Source of the DNA: JAFGIG01 sp964397545
GTDB taxonomy: Bacteria; SDB-A
Length of the DNA stretch: 64,000 nucleotides
Assembly: GCA_964397545.1 (NCBI GenBank)
Contig: CAYNIW010000001.1
Coordinates: 248,001 to 312,000, forward strand
Direction: 5' to 3'
Position 1 is the stretch's first letter. Every line of letters starts with the position of its first letter. Shown one piece after another: positions 27,670 to 36,871 of this stretch. The translations under genes were made by a program, and so were the position numbers. The notes below the pieces were generated by a model. It had not been told where the DNA came from. It ran no database searches and was given only the letters and a program-made list of their open reading frames with translations.

Positions 27670-30600
27670 TTATTTTTTATCCCTGTGAAAAACAGAATAC
27701 AAGACAGGAACCACTACTAAAGTTACCAGAGTCGAAAACAAAAGGCCTCCAAGGGCGGTCGTGGCAAAAGGCGACCATATCTCGTAACCTTGTTTTCTCG
27801 ATAATGCGAGCGGTATAAAAGCTATTACAGTGGTCAAAACAGTCATAAGAACAGGCCTAAGCCTTGATTTTCCGCCTTCTTTTACCGAGGCGACAACAGG
27901 TTTTCCTGAGTTTTTTAACATGTTCATCCTGTCTATCAGCACTATTCCGTTGTTTACGACGATGCCCATCAGCATAATAACTCCTATGGAAGTTATCATG
28001 TTCAATTCATTACGGGTCAGCAGAAAAGCGAGGATGACTCCGGTGAAGGTGAAAGGAATTGAGAACATGATTATGAATGGGTCTCTGAAAGACCCGAATT
28101 GGGCGCACATGACCATATATACAAGAATTATGCCTATGATTAGAGCTGTTGCCAGGTCTGTAAAAGTCTCTTTCTGATCCTCGGTCTGTCCCGCGATTTG
28201 CACGTTTACACCGTCCGGAATTTCCATGTTCCCGATCATTCGCGAAAGCTCAGAGGAAATTTGTCCCATTGATTTTCCAAACAGGGAGAGCATTACAGTT
28301 ACGGTTCTTGTCCTGTCTTTTCTCGTTATCTCTATCTGAGAGTAATCCCTTTCGATGATCGCTATATCGCCAACAGACACCTGCATGCCTAATGGCGTAG
28401 TCAAAACAATGTCCTTCAGTTTTTCAGCGTTGTCTTTGGACTGCGCCTCATAGGTTATGAAAATGGGCCTGTGAGAGTCTCTGATGACAATGTATCCGGC
28501 TTCCTGGCCGTGAAGCGACTGCCTTATCTGCATGGATATCATCATAGGAGTGAGGCCGAGGGATAAGGCTTTGTCTTTGTCTATGACTATTCGGAGTTCG
28601 GGTCTCCCGTTGTCAATTGTCGAAGTTACGTCAGCCACTCCCTGAACTGTCTTTACCGATTGGGCGATTAAAAGAGCTGTTGTGTTGATTTCATCGAGGT
28701 CTTCTCCCGAGATTTGGATTTCAATTTCCTTCGATCCGCCGAGTAGTAGCTGAAGCATTATAGACTGACTGCTGACCGAGAATTTTGAAATGTTGGGAAT
28801 CTCGGCTATTCTATCCCTTAAAAGCTTGGCAATTTCTTCTGAAGATTTTTCTCTTTTCTCTATAGGCTTAAGGCGGACAAGTATAGTTGCAATATTACTG
28901 CCTTCCTCAAATCCTGCGGTGGATAAAAGTCCTTTTTCATCCTGTCCTTCAATGGAAAAGGCTATAATTTTGTCTTTGACGACCTCGTCTATTAATTCAA
29001 AGACCTGTTTTGCGACTTTTTCCGTCTCTTCGAGTGAAGTCCCCGAGGGTGTATTGACTATTATGGTCAGCTCGCCTGTGTCGATGCTTGAAAAATATCC
29101 TGTCCCCACAAACGGGATAAGAAGCAAAGAAAGAAAAAATATTACCCCTGAAAGAGCGAGAACGGAATACTTGTGGCTGAGCGCAAAATCGAGAATTTTC
29201 GAATAAAAAGACTCGGTAAAGTAAAATGCCTTTTCAGAAAACTTATAGAATTTATTGTCCGTTTTTTTGATATTCTTTTCTTTTTCGAGCTTTGAAGTGA
29301 GCATGGGAGTCAGCGTCAGGGCTGTGATGACTGAAGATCCAATTGTTACGATAATGACGAAAGCGAGCTGTTTAAAAAGTATTCCGACAAGCCCCCTGAC
29401 GAAAATCAGCGGCAGAAAGACAATAACAGTTGTCAGTGTAGCCGCGATGACAGCCGGCGCCATTTCTTTTGCTCCGTTTATGGAAGCCTGTTTCATGTCT
29501 TCGGATTTGTCTCTGTGCTTGTCGATGTTTTCGAGCACCACAATCGCGTTGTCCACGATCATGCCGATTGCCACGGCTATGCTCATAAGTGAAACCGCGT
29601 TGAAAGAATATCCAAAGGCAAAAAGGCCTATGAAGACAATCACTATAGAAGCCGGAATTGAAAGCGTGACGATGAGGCTTGGAATCAATTTTCTCAGAAA
29701 GAAGAAGACCACAACTACAACTGCAATCAGGACTATAAAGATGGTCTGCTTCAAATTGCCGATTATGTTCGTTATGTTGGATGAATAATCCTGGACCAGC
29801 TCAATTTCAACACCCGGCGGCAGATCATTTTTTAATCCTTCAATAGTCTGTTTTACGCTTTTTGAGACTTGCACAGAATTTGCTCCAGATTGCTTCATTA
29901 CGACGAGTATTATGCCCTTTTGACCGTCGACCATAGATGAAGAGGTTGACGCTGAAATTGTGTCTCTGACTGAAGCTATGTCCCGGAGCCTAATGATGTT
30001 TCCGTTTTGGACAGACACGGGAGCAAGAGCAATTTCTTCGACCGATGAAAGATCGGCAGGGACTGAAACAGACCAGTTCATTGTCCCGATATCCGTATTG
30101 CCGGCGGGAATGGAGATATTCTGTAAACCGAGCGCGGTTTTTATCTGATCAATGGATATACCGTATTTTCTCAGATCGGAGGGCCTCATTGTTATCAGTA
30201 TTTCTTTCTGAGGCAGATTGAGAGTCAATACATTGGCGACTCCATCAGATCTCTGGATTCTGTCCGATATCAGGTTGTTGACAACTTCATCAATATCCGT
30301 CATGTTCTCGGGATATTTAATCCCGAAATACAGTATCGGGTAATGACCCGTGGACATTTTCATTATTCTTGGCCTTTTGGCGTCCGCGGGAAGGTTTTCC
30401 GCGGCGAAATCTACATACTCTCGGATGTCTGAAGAAGCTGAGTTGATGTCAGTCCCGTAATTAAATTCGAGCTGTATGATTGAGACGTTGTCCTTTGACC
30501 ACGAATTTATGTGCTTAAGACCCGGCGTGCCGGCGAGCACTTCTTCCAATGGTTTTGTAACGAGTCTCTCTACGTTTTCGCAGGATGCGCCGGGATAAAC

Positions 30601-30747
30601 AGTAAGAACCGTAAGTTGAGGGATTTCAATATTCGGAAACATGTCCTGAGGTATCCTTGTAAGGCTGAAGACGCCGATAACGACAAGCGCGAGGTAAAAC
30701 ATCAGCGTCAAATATGGTCTTTTAACGGCAACGTCAATAAAGTTCAT
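27670..30747 (-). CDS. RND-family efflux pump, inner-membrane subunit
   Basis: About 1025 residues from the ATG at 30745-30747 (MNFIDVAVKRPYLTLMFYL); the frame is open further upstream, but that stretch overlaps the adaptor gene. It is of the AcrB/HAE1 type: TM1, a large periplasmic loop (about 40-330), a TM block containing AIGMIVDNAIVVLENID, a second periplasmic loop, and a C-terminal TM block with MLMGIVVNNGIVLIDRMN. It exports drugs or other amphiphiles using the proton gradient. It starts one base after the adaptor stop, last in the marR-tolC-adaptor-pump operon. The substrate cannot be read from sequence. Confidence 0.93.
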   Translation of the reverse strand: MNFIDVAVKRPYLTLMFYLALVVIGVFSLTRIPQDMFPNIEIPQLTVLTVYPGASCENVERLVTKPLEEVLAGTPGLKHINSWSKDNVSIIQLEFNYGTDINSASSDIREYVDFAAENLPADAKRPRIMKMSTGHYPILYFGIKYPENMTDIDEVVNNLISDRIQRSDGVANVLTLNLPQKEILITMRPSDLRKYGISIDQIKTALGLQNISIPAGNTDIGTMNWSVSVPADLSSVEEIALAPVSVQNGNIIRLRDIASVRDTISASTSSSMVDGQKGIILVVMKQSGANSVQVSKSVKQTIEGLKNDLPPGVEIELVQDYSSNITNIIGNLKQTIFIVLIAVVVVVFFFLRKLIPSLIVTLSIPASIVIVFIGLFAFGYSFNAVSLMSIAVAIGMIVDNAIVVLENIDKHRDKSEDMKQASINGAKEMAPAVIAATLTTVIVFLPLIFVRGLVGILFKQLAFVIIVTIGSSVITALTLTPMLTSKLEKEKNIKKTDNKFYKFSEKAFYFTESFYSKILDFALSHKYSVLALSGVIFFLSLLLIPFVGTGYFSSIDTGELTIIVNTPSGTSLEETEKVAKQVFELIDEVVKDKIIAFSIEGQDEKGLLSTAGFEEGSNIATILVRLKPIEKREKSSEEIAKLLRDRIAEIPNISKFSVSSQSIMLQLLLGGSKEIEIQISGEDLDEINTTALLIAQSVKTVQGVADVTSTIDNGRPELRIVIDKDKALSLGLTPMMISMQIRQSLHGQEAGYIVIRDSHRPIFITYEAQSKDNAEKLKDIVLTTPLGMQVSVGDIAIIERDYSQIEITRKDRTRTVTVMLSLFGKSMGQISSELSRMIGNMEIPDGVNVQIAGQTEDQKETFTDLATALIIGIILVYMVMCAQFGSFRDPFIIMFSIPFTFTGVILAFLLTRNELNMITSIGVIMLMGIVVNNGIVLIDRMNMLKNSGKPVVASVKEGGKSRLRPVLMTVLTTVIAFIPLALSRKQGYEIWSPFATTALGGLLFSTLVTLVVVPVLYSVFHRDKK

Positions 30748-30748
30748 C

Positions 30749-31789
30749 TCATTCCCCTGTGATAATCTGGACTTTGTCGCCGTCTTGAAGAGTCCTCGCG
30801 CCCCTCTCGGCAATCGTGTCCCCCGGATTAATGCCAAGAAGAATTTCCACGAACCCGTTTTCAACAGAAGCTGTCTCAACAGGCCTTTTTTGAGCCATTC
30901 CGTTTTGAATAACAAAAACGAAAAAACCCTCTTTAGCATCTTCTGTCACCAGCGCTTCCTCGGGAATGACTGCAGATATTCTCTGTTCAAGTTCTATGGA
31001 AACACGAGCAAACATTCCAGGTTTCAACGTCAAACCAGGGTTGTCTATGAGGATTTGAACTTCAAAAGTTCTCGAAGACTCGTCAATGAAAGATCCTTTG
31101 TTGCTGATATATCCCGTCCAGACGGTGTCGGGGAAAAGATCGGGGGATACATAGGCTTCCTGGCCTGTGAAAACAGCATTGTAATGCCTTTCAGGAATAT
31201 TGCCGGTCACTTTAACTGAATCTATCGCCGAAAGAGTGATTATGCCTCCTCCTTTTACTCCGTTTAAGGATATTTCGGGGGTGAAAGTAAAAACCTCCCC
31301 TTCTTCACATGATATTTGGGCGATTATTCCCTTAAAAGGCGCGTAAATGTAGGCGGCTCTCGCGGACATATCTCTTTGCGCCGATGCGCTTTTGAATACG
31401 GCTTCGGTTCTTTCAAGCTGTTGGAGAGATATCGCGGAATTTTCATAGAGGTTTTGAGCGCGGATGTAATCTGATTTTGCGGCTTCATATTGAGCCTGAG
31501 CCTGAGCGAGCATTTCACCGGATAAAATAACGAGAAGCTGGCCTTTACTTACTGAGTCGCCCTTTTCAACCAGAATTCTCTCGATTCTTCCGGGTGTGGC
31601 AGGTGAAAGCATAGCCTCTCTCCGGGCTGAAATGTTCTGTGAAAATTCGATTGTTGAAAATACAGGTTTAAATTCAACGACAGTCACCGTAATTCTTTTA
31701 AGCTCTTCTTTTATCTCGTCTTTAGATTCTTTTGCAGTGCAGGAGAAAAGAAATAAAATAATAAAAAGGAATAAAGAGATAGGTTTCAA
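30749..31789 (-). CDS. RND efflux periplasmic adaptor lipoprotein (MFP family)
   Basis: 346 residues. A lipoprotein signal peptide with lipobox LFSC (Cys17) would anchor it to a membrane. The order is a lipoyl half (GRIERILVEKGDSVSKGQLL), an alpha-hairpin (about 90-150), the second lipoyl half (YIYAPFKGIIAQISCEEGEV) and beta-barrel/membrane-proximal domains. It bridges the inner-membrane pump and the outer channel. Its start overlaps the TolC-like gene by 4 bases. Confidence 0.92.
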   Translation of the reverse strand: MKPISLFLFIILFLFSCTAKESKDEIKEELKRITVTVVEFKPVFSTIEFSQNISARREAMLSPATPGRIERILVEKGDSVSKGQLLVILSGEMLAQAQAQYEAAKSDYIRAQNLYENSAISLQQLERTEAVFKSASAQRDMSARAAYIYAPFKGIIAQISCEEGEVFTFTPEISLNGVKGGGIITLSAIDSVKVTGNIPERHYNAVFTGQEAYVSPDLFPDTVWTGYISNKGSFIDESSRTFEVQILIDNPGLTLKPGMFARVSIELEQRISAVIPEEALVTEDAKEGFFVFVIQNGMAQKRPVETASVENGFVEILLGINPGDTIAERGARTLQDGDKVQIITGE

Positions 31790-33159
31790 TTCATCACCTC
31801 CGTTATGGGTGAAAATAATTCAGATGAATCAAGAATGCCGACGCTCCTTTTCAAATTAACAAAACAGAGGACCATGTCGGCTTTGGCTGAAATGAAGTCG
31901 GTTTGGGCTTCGGATTTCATCAGGTGTGCGTCGAGAAGTTCAGAGTTGGTAATAACTCCGCTGTCAAAACGCAGTTGGGAAAGAGACAAGTATTCCTCGG
32001 CGGAGAGGAGTTTTTCAGAGGAAGTTTTCAGCTTTTTATCAGCCAGTTCGAGTTCGAGAATGTTCTTTCTGATTTCAAATTCAATTATCTCTCTCGCCGA
32101 CAGAAGATTTTCTCTCGCCTGAGCGAGGGAAGAGGACGATGCCCCGACCTGCGCCGCTCTGCCGAACCCTTCGAAAATGCTTAAATTGAAATCAACCCCA
32201 AGAATCCAGCCTGTCTCCCATTCGTCTTTGAGCTCAAAATCCGGATTGCTGGCTCTAAGTGTCGCGAAAAAATTTACATCAGGAAGAAACCTCGCGAGGG
32301 AAATGGTTTTTCTTTTGACAGCGGCTGAGAGGTTGAGCTCAGCGACTGAAAGTTCGCCTCTATTTGCCAGTCCGATTTCGACAAGAATGTTTTCGTCAAG
32401 TCTTCCTATGCAGATGTCGGGGAAAGAATCTTCTAAAAATATTTCCGTCGACATTTCAATGCCCGATAGCCTGCAGAGATTTATCTTTGACAATTTCAGG
32501 GCGTTTTCCGCAGCCAGTAGAGCTAAAAGTGCGTTCTCGTGATGAATTTTGGTTTTTTGCAGGTCGTTTTCTATAAGGACTCCGTTCCTGTATAGGTTTT
32601 CAACGTCTTTGAGGTGACTTCTTATCGCCGTCTCGTAACTTTGAGCGGATAAAAGGAGCTCTTTTGCCCTGAAATATTCACAACACGCCGCGACGCATTC
32701 CAAAAGGATATTTTGACGGGTGATTTCTATGTATTCATCGGCGCTCTCTCTCATAAGGGAGGTTATTCTGTAATTGTTATAGATTTTTCCTCCCCAGAAA
32801 ACCGGCTGGACGAGAGAGATTGAAGCGGTTTTAAAATCTTCTTTTGAAAAAGCTATAAAAGTGTCAATAGCAGGTGTTATTCCTACTATCTCGGAGGGAT
32901 TTTGCACCGAAAAAACAGGAAGGGAAGGAACGGAAAGAAGAGTTCCGAGAGGTCTGTCGATTTTAGTGTAATTAAAGTTTGCCCGTATAACCGGAAGCAT
33001 GTTCCCAAAAGCGGCGGCTTCTGTGTTTCCGGCTATATCGGAATTGAACTCGGCGCATCTTATCTCGTGGCTGTTCTCAAGGCTCATGCGGACAAATTCC
33101 TGGATATCGAGGACTGTCGCAGTAGCCGTGATTGAATAAAATATAAAAAGAATCTTCAT
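31786..33159 (-). CDS. TolC-family outer-membrane efflux protein
   Basis: 457 residues with a short N-terminal signal peptide and two long, similar alpha-helical halves. Typical pieces are SLENSHEIRCAEFN near the start, the SLVQPVFWGGKIYNNYRI region, and LSLAQ/LRFDSGVITNSELLDAHL near the end. It would form the trimeric outer-membrane exit duct and implies a diderm envelope. It overlaps the regulator gene upstream and the adaptor downstream by 4 bases each. Confidence 0.9.
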   Translation of the reverse strand: MKILFIFYSITATATVLDIQEFVRMSLENSHEIRCAEFNSDIAGNTEAAAFGNMLPVIRANFNYTKIDRPLGTLLSVPSLPVFSVQNPSEIVGITPAIDTFIAFSKEDFKTASISLVQPVFWGGKIYNNYRITSLMRESADEYIEITRQNILLECVAACCEYFRAKELLLSAQSYETAIRSHLKDVENLYRNGVLIENDLQKTKIHHENALLALLAAENALKLSKINLCRLSGIEMSTEIFLEDSFPDICIGRLDENILVEIGLANRGELSVAELNLSAAVKRKTISLARFLPDVNFFATLRASNPDFELKDEWETGWILGVDFNLSIFEGFGRAAQVGASSSSLAQARENLLSAREIIEFEIRKNILELELADKKLKTSSEKLLSAEEYLSLSQLRFDSGVITNSELLDAHLMKSEAQTDFISAKADMVLCFVNLKRSVGILDSSELFSPITEVMN

Positions 33160-33596
33160 TTCAAAAGCTCCTTGTTTGACTGGTATATTTTATTCATAAG
33201 ATTCAGGGACAATATCTTTTCATCTTCATTGAGGCATTTTAATATTTTTCTTGCAAAATCCCTGTGAAGTTTTCTGCGGAGGACGAGAATGCTTTTGCCT
33301 TTTGGTGTGGTTTCGATTATATGAATCCTCGCGTCTTTGGATGAAAGTTTTTTTTTCACTAATCCTTTTATTTCGAGCGCGGAAATTTGATTTGAAACCG
33401 TCGGTTTTTTTACAGACAGCTTCTTTGCAAGAGTTGTAATCGTGCATACGGGTATTGAACTGATTAAAGTGAGGTATAGGAGCTGTTTTATTGTAAGGTT
33501 ATGCGCTTCGGGCTTTTTTATGTAGTCGTTTTCAAAACAATCGAGCAGACCCGAGAAGTTCAGCACAACCTGTTCAAGGCGGTCATTGTATTTCAT
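33156..33596 (-). CDS. MarR-family transcriptional regulator
   Basis: 146 residues with the MarR winged helix: TITTLAKKLSVKKPTVSNQ (helix-turn-helix), then ISALEIKGLVKKKLSSKDAR and IIETTPKGK for the wing. N- and C-terminal helices would dimerise it. It is first in the efflux operon, and the promoter upstream carries a perfect inverted repeat, so autorepression with ligand release is the likely mode. The ligand is unknown. Confidence 0.92.
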   Translation of the reverse strand: MKYNDRLEQVVLNFSGLLDCFENDYIKKPEAHNLTIKQLLYLTLISSIPVCTITTLAKKLSVKKPTVSNQISALEIKGLVKKKLSSKDARIHIIETTPKGKSILVLRRKLHRDFARKILKCLNEDEKILSLNLMNKIYQSNKELLK

Positions 33597-33648
33597 TGCA
33601 TTCTCCGCATTTATGAGGCTTTTATTTTTTTTTATTCCTTATTATTTT

Positions 33649-33697
33649 ATTAGTTAGCAATAACTAATTATATTCACGGTATGCGAATCTCTGTCAA
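33649..33697 (-). promoter_or_regulatory. Efflux-operon promoter with MarR-type operator
   Basis: On the - strand, TTGACA (33692-33697) and TATAAT (33667-33672) are both perfect hexamers at 19-base spacing. The -10 runs directly into a perfect 8-4-8 inverted repeat, ATTAGTTA (33649-33656), GCAA, TAACTAAT (33661-33668). A dimer bound there would block RNA polymerase. The regulator gene starts about 53 bases downstream. Binding by the adjacent MarR protein is inferred from position. Confidence 0.75.
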
Positions 33698-33735
33698 GCA
33701 AAATGAGAGGATCAAAAAAAAGGATAAAGTAAAAA

Positions 33736-34389
33736 TCAGTTTAATCTATTTCTCAGATTAAATCCTATTTCTATTCTCTTTTTAAGATCAATTACGGCGC
33801 TTCGGATGTCTTCGGCCATTGTTACCGCCGTTACAACAGCAGCGCAGTCGGCTCCTGACAGAATAATTTCAGAGATGTTTGAAGCCTTTACTCCGCCGAT
33901 GGCGACCAGAGGGATTTTGAGTATTTTTGAGAAATAGCAGACGCCGGAAAGACCCACGGGGATGTCCAAATCCGTTTTTGTCGCTGTAGCAAATACAGGG
34001 CTTAACGCCGCGTAATCCGCTCCTGCCGCAACCGCTTCGCGGGCTTCATTTTCGGTGCGGAATGAAACTCCGAGTATTTTATCAAAGCCAATAAATTCCC
34101 TGGCCTCTGCCGCTTTAATATCTGTCTGTCCTATGTGAAGGCCGTCGGCTTTAGATTCTTCAACAAGATGAGCCCTGTCGTTTATTATGAACAATGTCCC
34201 CGATTCCAGTGCTATTTTTCTAAGGGAAAGGGCTTTTTCGAGAAACTTTTGGTCAGAAAGGTTTTTGTCCCTGAACTGCAGAATATCCACTCCTGCGCGG
34301 CAGGCGTCCAGAGCGATTTCTTCAACGCTCCTTCCGAGCGTTAGAAGCGAATCCGTGACAAGGTAAAGCCCTTTGATTTTTCTTTTCAA
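33736..34389 (-). CDS. thiE: Thiamine-phosphate synthase
   Basis: 217 residues forming a TIM barrel. ThiE motifs are GLYLVTDS, DILQFRDKNLSD, LFIINDRAHL, DGLHIGQTD, LSPVFATATKTD and VAIGGVKASN. It joins HMP-pyrophosphate and thiazole phosphate to make thiamin phosphate. TenI, a close relative, is the alternative, but coupling to thiM favours ThiE. Its start overlaps the thiM stop by 4 bases. Confidence 0.92.
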   Translation of the reverse strand: MKRKIKGLYLVTDSLLTLGRSVEEIALDACRAGVDILQFRDKNLSDQKFLEKALSLRKIALESGTLFIINDRAHLVEESKADGLHIGQTDIKAAEAREFIGFDKILGVSFRTENEAREAVAAGADYAALSPVFATATKTDLDIPVGLSGVCYFSKILKIPLVAIGGVKASNISEIILSGADCAAVVTAVTMAEDIRSAVIDLKKRIEIGFNLRNRLN

Positions 34390-35195
34390 CTGCCCAAAAC
34401 GCGGATTTTTAAAGATTTCTTTATTTCATCGGGGGTAACTGTGAAAATTTTGTCTCTGAGACTGATTTCGAACGATGCAGGTCCGTTGGAACTGCCTGCC
34501 GCTATTTCACCCATCAAAGAAAAAAAGGAGACTCCACAGAGCGCCGCAAGAAAAGGATCTTTTTCAACAGCCGCAAAACAGGCTACTGATGTTGAAGAAG
34601 AACATCCCGTGCCAGTGACTTTTCCCATTATTTCGTGCCCGTTTAGACACACAGCGGTTTTATCATAACAGGCAATTATGTCTTGAACGCCGGTTACTGC
34701 CAAAACAGCGCCGAGTTTTTTCGAAGCCTCGAGTGTTTTTTCGACAGCGGCTTCCTGTGATTCTTTTGAATCTACGCCGACGATATCTGCTTTCATACCG
34801 GCGCAGGAGAGGGCTTCGGCAAGATTAGCGCGAATAATTGATACTTTTATCTCTGAAATTATCCTTGCCGAAACCTGTGTTCTCAGTTTTGTCGCTCCCG
34901 CTCCGACGGGGTCGAAGACGACTGGGATTCCGAGTTCCTGGGCTTTCTTTCCCGCGGCTATCATGGAATCTACGAGTTCCGGCCAGAGAGTTCCGATGTT
35001 GAGAAGAAGGCATCCGGCGAAAGAGGTCATTTCTTCAACTTCTCCTAATGCGTGCGACATTACAGGCTGAGCGCCAATGGCGAGCGTTATATTGGCGGTC
35101 TGGTTCATGACGACGAAATTTGTGATGTGATGAATAAGAGGTTTTTCTTTTCTTATTTTTTCGAGATTGCTAAAAATGATTCTGTCGAAATCCAT
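34386..35195 (-). CDS. thiM: Hydroxyethylthiazole kinase
   Basis: 269 residues of the ribokinase-like ThiM family. Seen are PLIHHITNFVVMNQTAN at the N terminus, FDPVGAGAT, and the anion hole/catalytic Cys motif VTGTGCSSS. It phosphorylates the thiazole alcohol for salvage, feeding ThiE. AAGGAG precedes the ATG. No TPP riboswitch is visible in the short 107-base upstream gap; a TATAAT-like -10 sits at 35229-35234 without a clear -35. Confidence 0.94.
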   Translation of the reverse strand: MDFDRIIFSNLEKIRKEKPLIHHITNFVVMNQTANITLAIGAQPVMSHALGEVEEMTSFAGCLLLNIGTLWPELVDSMIAAGKKAQELGIPVVFDPVGAGATKLRTQVSARIISEIKVSIIRANLAEALSCAGMKADIVGVDSKESQEAAVEKTLEASKKLGAVLAVTGVQDIIACYDKTAVCLNGHEIMGKVTGTGCSSSTSVACFAAVEKDPFLAALCGVSFFSLMGEIAAGSSNGPASFEISLRDKIFTVTPDEIKKSLKIRVLGS

Positions 35196-35302
35196 GGGTT
35201 ACTCCTTTTATCTAATCATAACTTTATTATTATACTTATTCCGAAAAAAAAGAAAAAGAGTTAAAATGGTTATGAAGGGTTTTAAAAAATCTGTTCTGAA
35301 AA

Positions 35303-36229
35303 ATGATGACGAGAATAGCTATAGTTGGAGTAGGGGGCGTCGGCGGCTACATAGGCGCCAGGTTGTGTCATTTCAGAAAAATTAAAAAGTTTTACCATAT
35401 CGTCTTCGTCCAGAGAGGAGAGGGCTTAAACGCGCTGAAAAAAAACGGCATAACCCTCGTGACGGACAAAAATAAATACACTTCTTTCCCGGATATGACA
35501 ACAGATGATCCCTCCGATCTCGGTGTATTTTCGCACGTCATATTCTGCGTGAAAAGCTATCAGCTCGAAGAAGCCCTGAGATTGACCAGAAACAACATAG
35601 ATAAAAATACGGTTATAATCCCATTGCTAAACGGAATTGAAGTTAAAAAGCGGATAAAAAATTATTATCCTTTCGCGAAAGTAATGGACGGATGTATATA
35701 TGTAAGTTCGGAGATTATTTATCCCGGCGTCATAAAACAGACAGGCTCGGCGGGGTATCTTTATTTCGGTGCCCAAAACTCGAATGAATCCGAGCACAGA
35801 GTTTTTTTGGAGATATTCAAAAATGCGAGGATAAAAACCGTATTCGAAAAAAACATGGAACGCAGAATCTGGGAAAAATTCCTTCTCCTTTGCCCTTTCG
35901 CCACCTTGTCTTCCTATTACAACTGCGCCGCGGGAGATATTGCCGCCAGCGATGAAAGAATAAGAGAATTTGTCTCTCTCATGAAAGAGATAATTTGCCT
36001 CGCAAAAGCCAAGGGCGTCGTTTTAAGCGAAAAAGATATAAAAACGAATTTGGAAAGATTTTCTTATTTTTCCAAAGATACAAAAACTTCTTTTCAAAGG
36101 GACTTTGAATCCGGAAAAAAAACCGAAATTGACGTTCTGACGGGTTATGTTGTGGAAGAGGCAAAAAAAATGAACATAGAATCGCCGCTTCATGTCTTTT
36201 TTTACGAAAAACTCTCCGAACTCTCCTGA
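35303..36229 (+). CDS. panE: 2-dehydropantoate 2-reductase family protein
   Basis: 308 residues. An N-terminal Rossmann fold begins IAIVGVGGVGGYIGARL and continues to VIFCVKSYQ; the C-terminal helical domain has WEKFLLLCPFATLSS, with the Lys expected in the ketopantoate reductase active site, and RDFESGKKTEIDVLTGYVV, a strong family signature. It would reduce ketopantoate to pantoate with NADPH for coenzyme A synthesis. No other pantothenate gene is near, so a related reductase role is possible. The ribosome-binding site is weak. Confidence 0.85.
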   Translation: MMTRIAIVGVGGVGGYIGARLCHFRKIKKFYHIVFVQRGEGLNALKKNGITLVTDKNKYTSFPDMTTDDPSDLGVFSHVIFCVKSYQLEEALRLTRNNIDKNTVIIPLLNGIEVKKRIKNYYPFAKVMDGCIYVSSEIIYPGVIKQTGSAGYLYFGAQNSNESEHRVFLEIFKNARIKTVFEKNMERRIWEKFLLLCPFATLSSYYNCAAGDIAASDERIREFVSLMKEIICLAKAKGVVLSEKDIKTNLERFSYFSKDTKTSFQRDFESGKKTEIDVLTGYVVEEAKKMNIESPLHVFFYEKLSELS

Positions 36230-36267
36230 TTCTGTCTTTCTGAAAGCATTAAAGAAGGGATATGCGC

Positions 36268-36855
36268 ATGGAAAAAAATATTGACAGACTTGAAACGAAA
36301 ATGGTTTTTCTCAGGGAAATAGACAAATTGAAATCGGTTTTACGCCGCACTTATCTTATTGACGGATCAAGGCGTGAAAACAGCGCGGAACATTCATGGC
36401 ATCTCGCCATGATGGTCATTGTCCTCAATGAGTTTTCAAATGAACAGGTTGATGTGCTGAAAGTATTAGAGATGGTCCTCATTCACGACATTGTCGAGAT
36501 AGACGCCGGAGACACTTTTTTATATTCGGACTCTAAAGAAGAAAAAAAGATAAAAGAGGAAAAAGCCGCAAAGAGGATTTTCGGACTTTTGCCGAAAGAA
36601 CTTAGCGACGAATTTTCCCGGTTGTGGACGGAATTTGAAGAGAAAAAAACTCCGGAGGCGAAGTTCGCGGCGGCTATAGACCGTCTCGAGCCCGTAATGC
36701 AGAATCACGCGACAGGAGGCAGGGCTTGGAGAGAAAACGGAGTAAAAAAAGAGCAAGTCCTCTCTGCGAACAGACACATTGAGGAAGGTTCGGTTGTCAT
36801 CTGGAATTTCGTTTCAAAACTGATTGAAGAATGCTCTGAAAAATTAATGTTTTAA
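36268..36855 (+). CDS. HD-domain phosphohydrolase (YfbR/HDDC2-like)
   Basis: 195 residues from ATG 36268, with AAGGGA seven bases upstream (ATG 36262 is too close). The metal-binding motifs are SAEHSWHLAMM and MVLIHDIVEIDAGD, with a distal Asp in AAIDRLEPVM, matching the HD_3/YfbR/HDDC2 group, some of which are 5'-deoxynucleotidases. The function here is by family only. It stands between the reductase and the large regulator. Confidence 0.85.
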   Translation: MEKNIDRLETKMVFLREIDKLKSVLRRTYLIDGSRRENSAEHSWHLAMMVIVLNEFSNEQVDVLKVLEMVLIHDIVEIDAGDTFLYSDSKEEKKIKEEKAAKRIFGLLPKELSDEFSRLWTEFEEKKTPEAKFAAAIDRLEPVMQNHATGGRAWRENGVKKEQVLSANRHIEEGSVVIWNFVSKLIEECSEKLMF

Positions 36856-36871
36856 TCATTATCTTTCTAAG

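Noticed and set aside
29255..29788. A 177-codon + strand frame inside the RND pump gene
   Set aside because: Complement of the pump coding strand; composition typical of an antisense frame.
35196..35302. TPP riboswitch upstream of thiM
   Set aside because: The gap is only 107 bases, AT-rich, and lacks the CUGAGA and related conserved THI-box segments.
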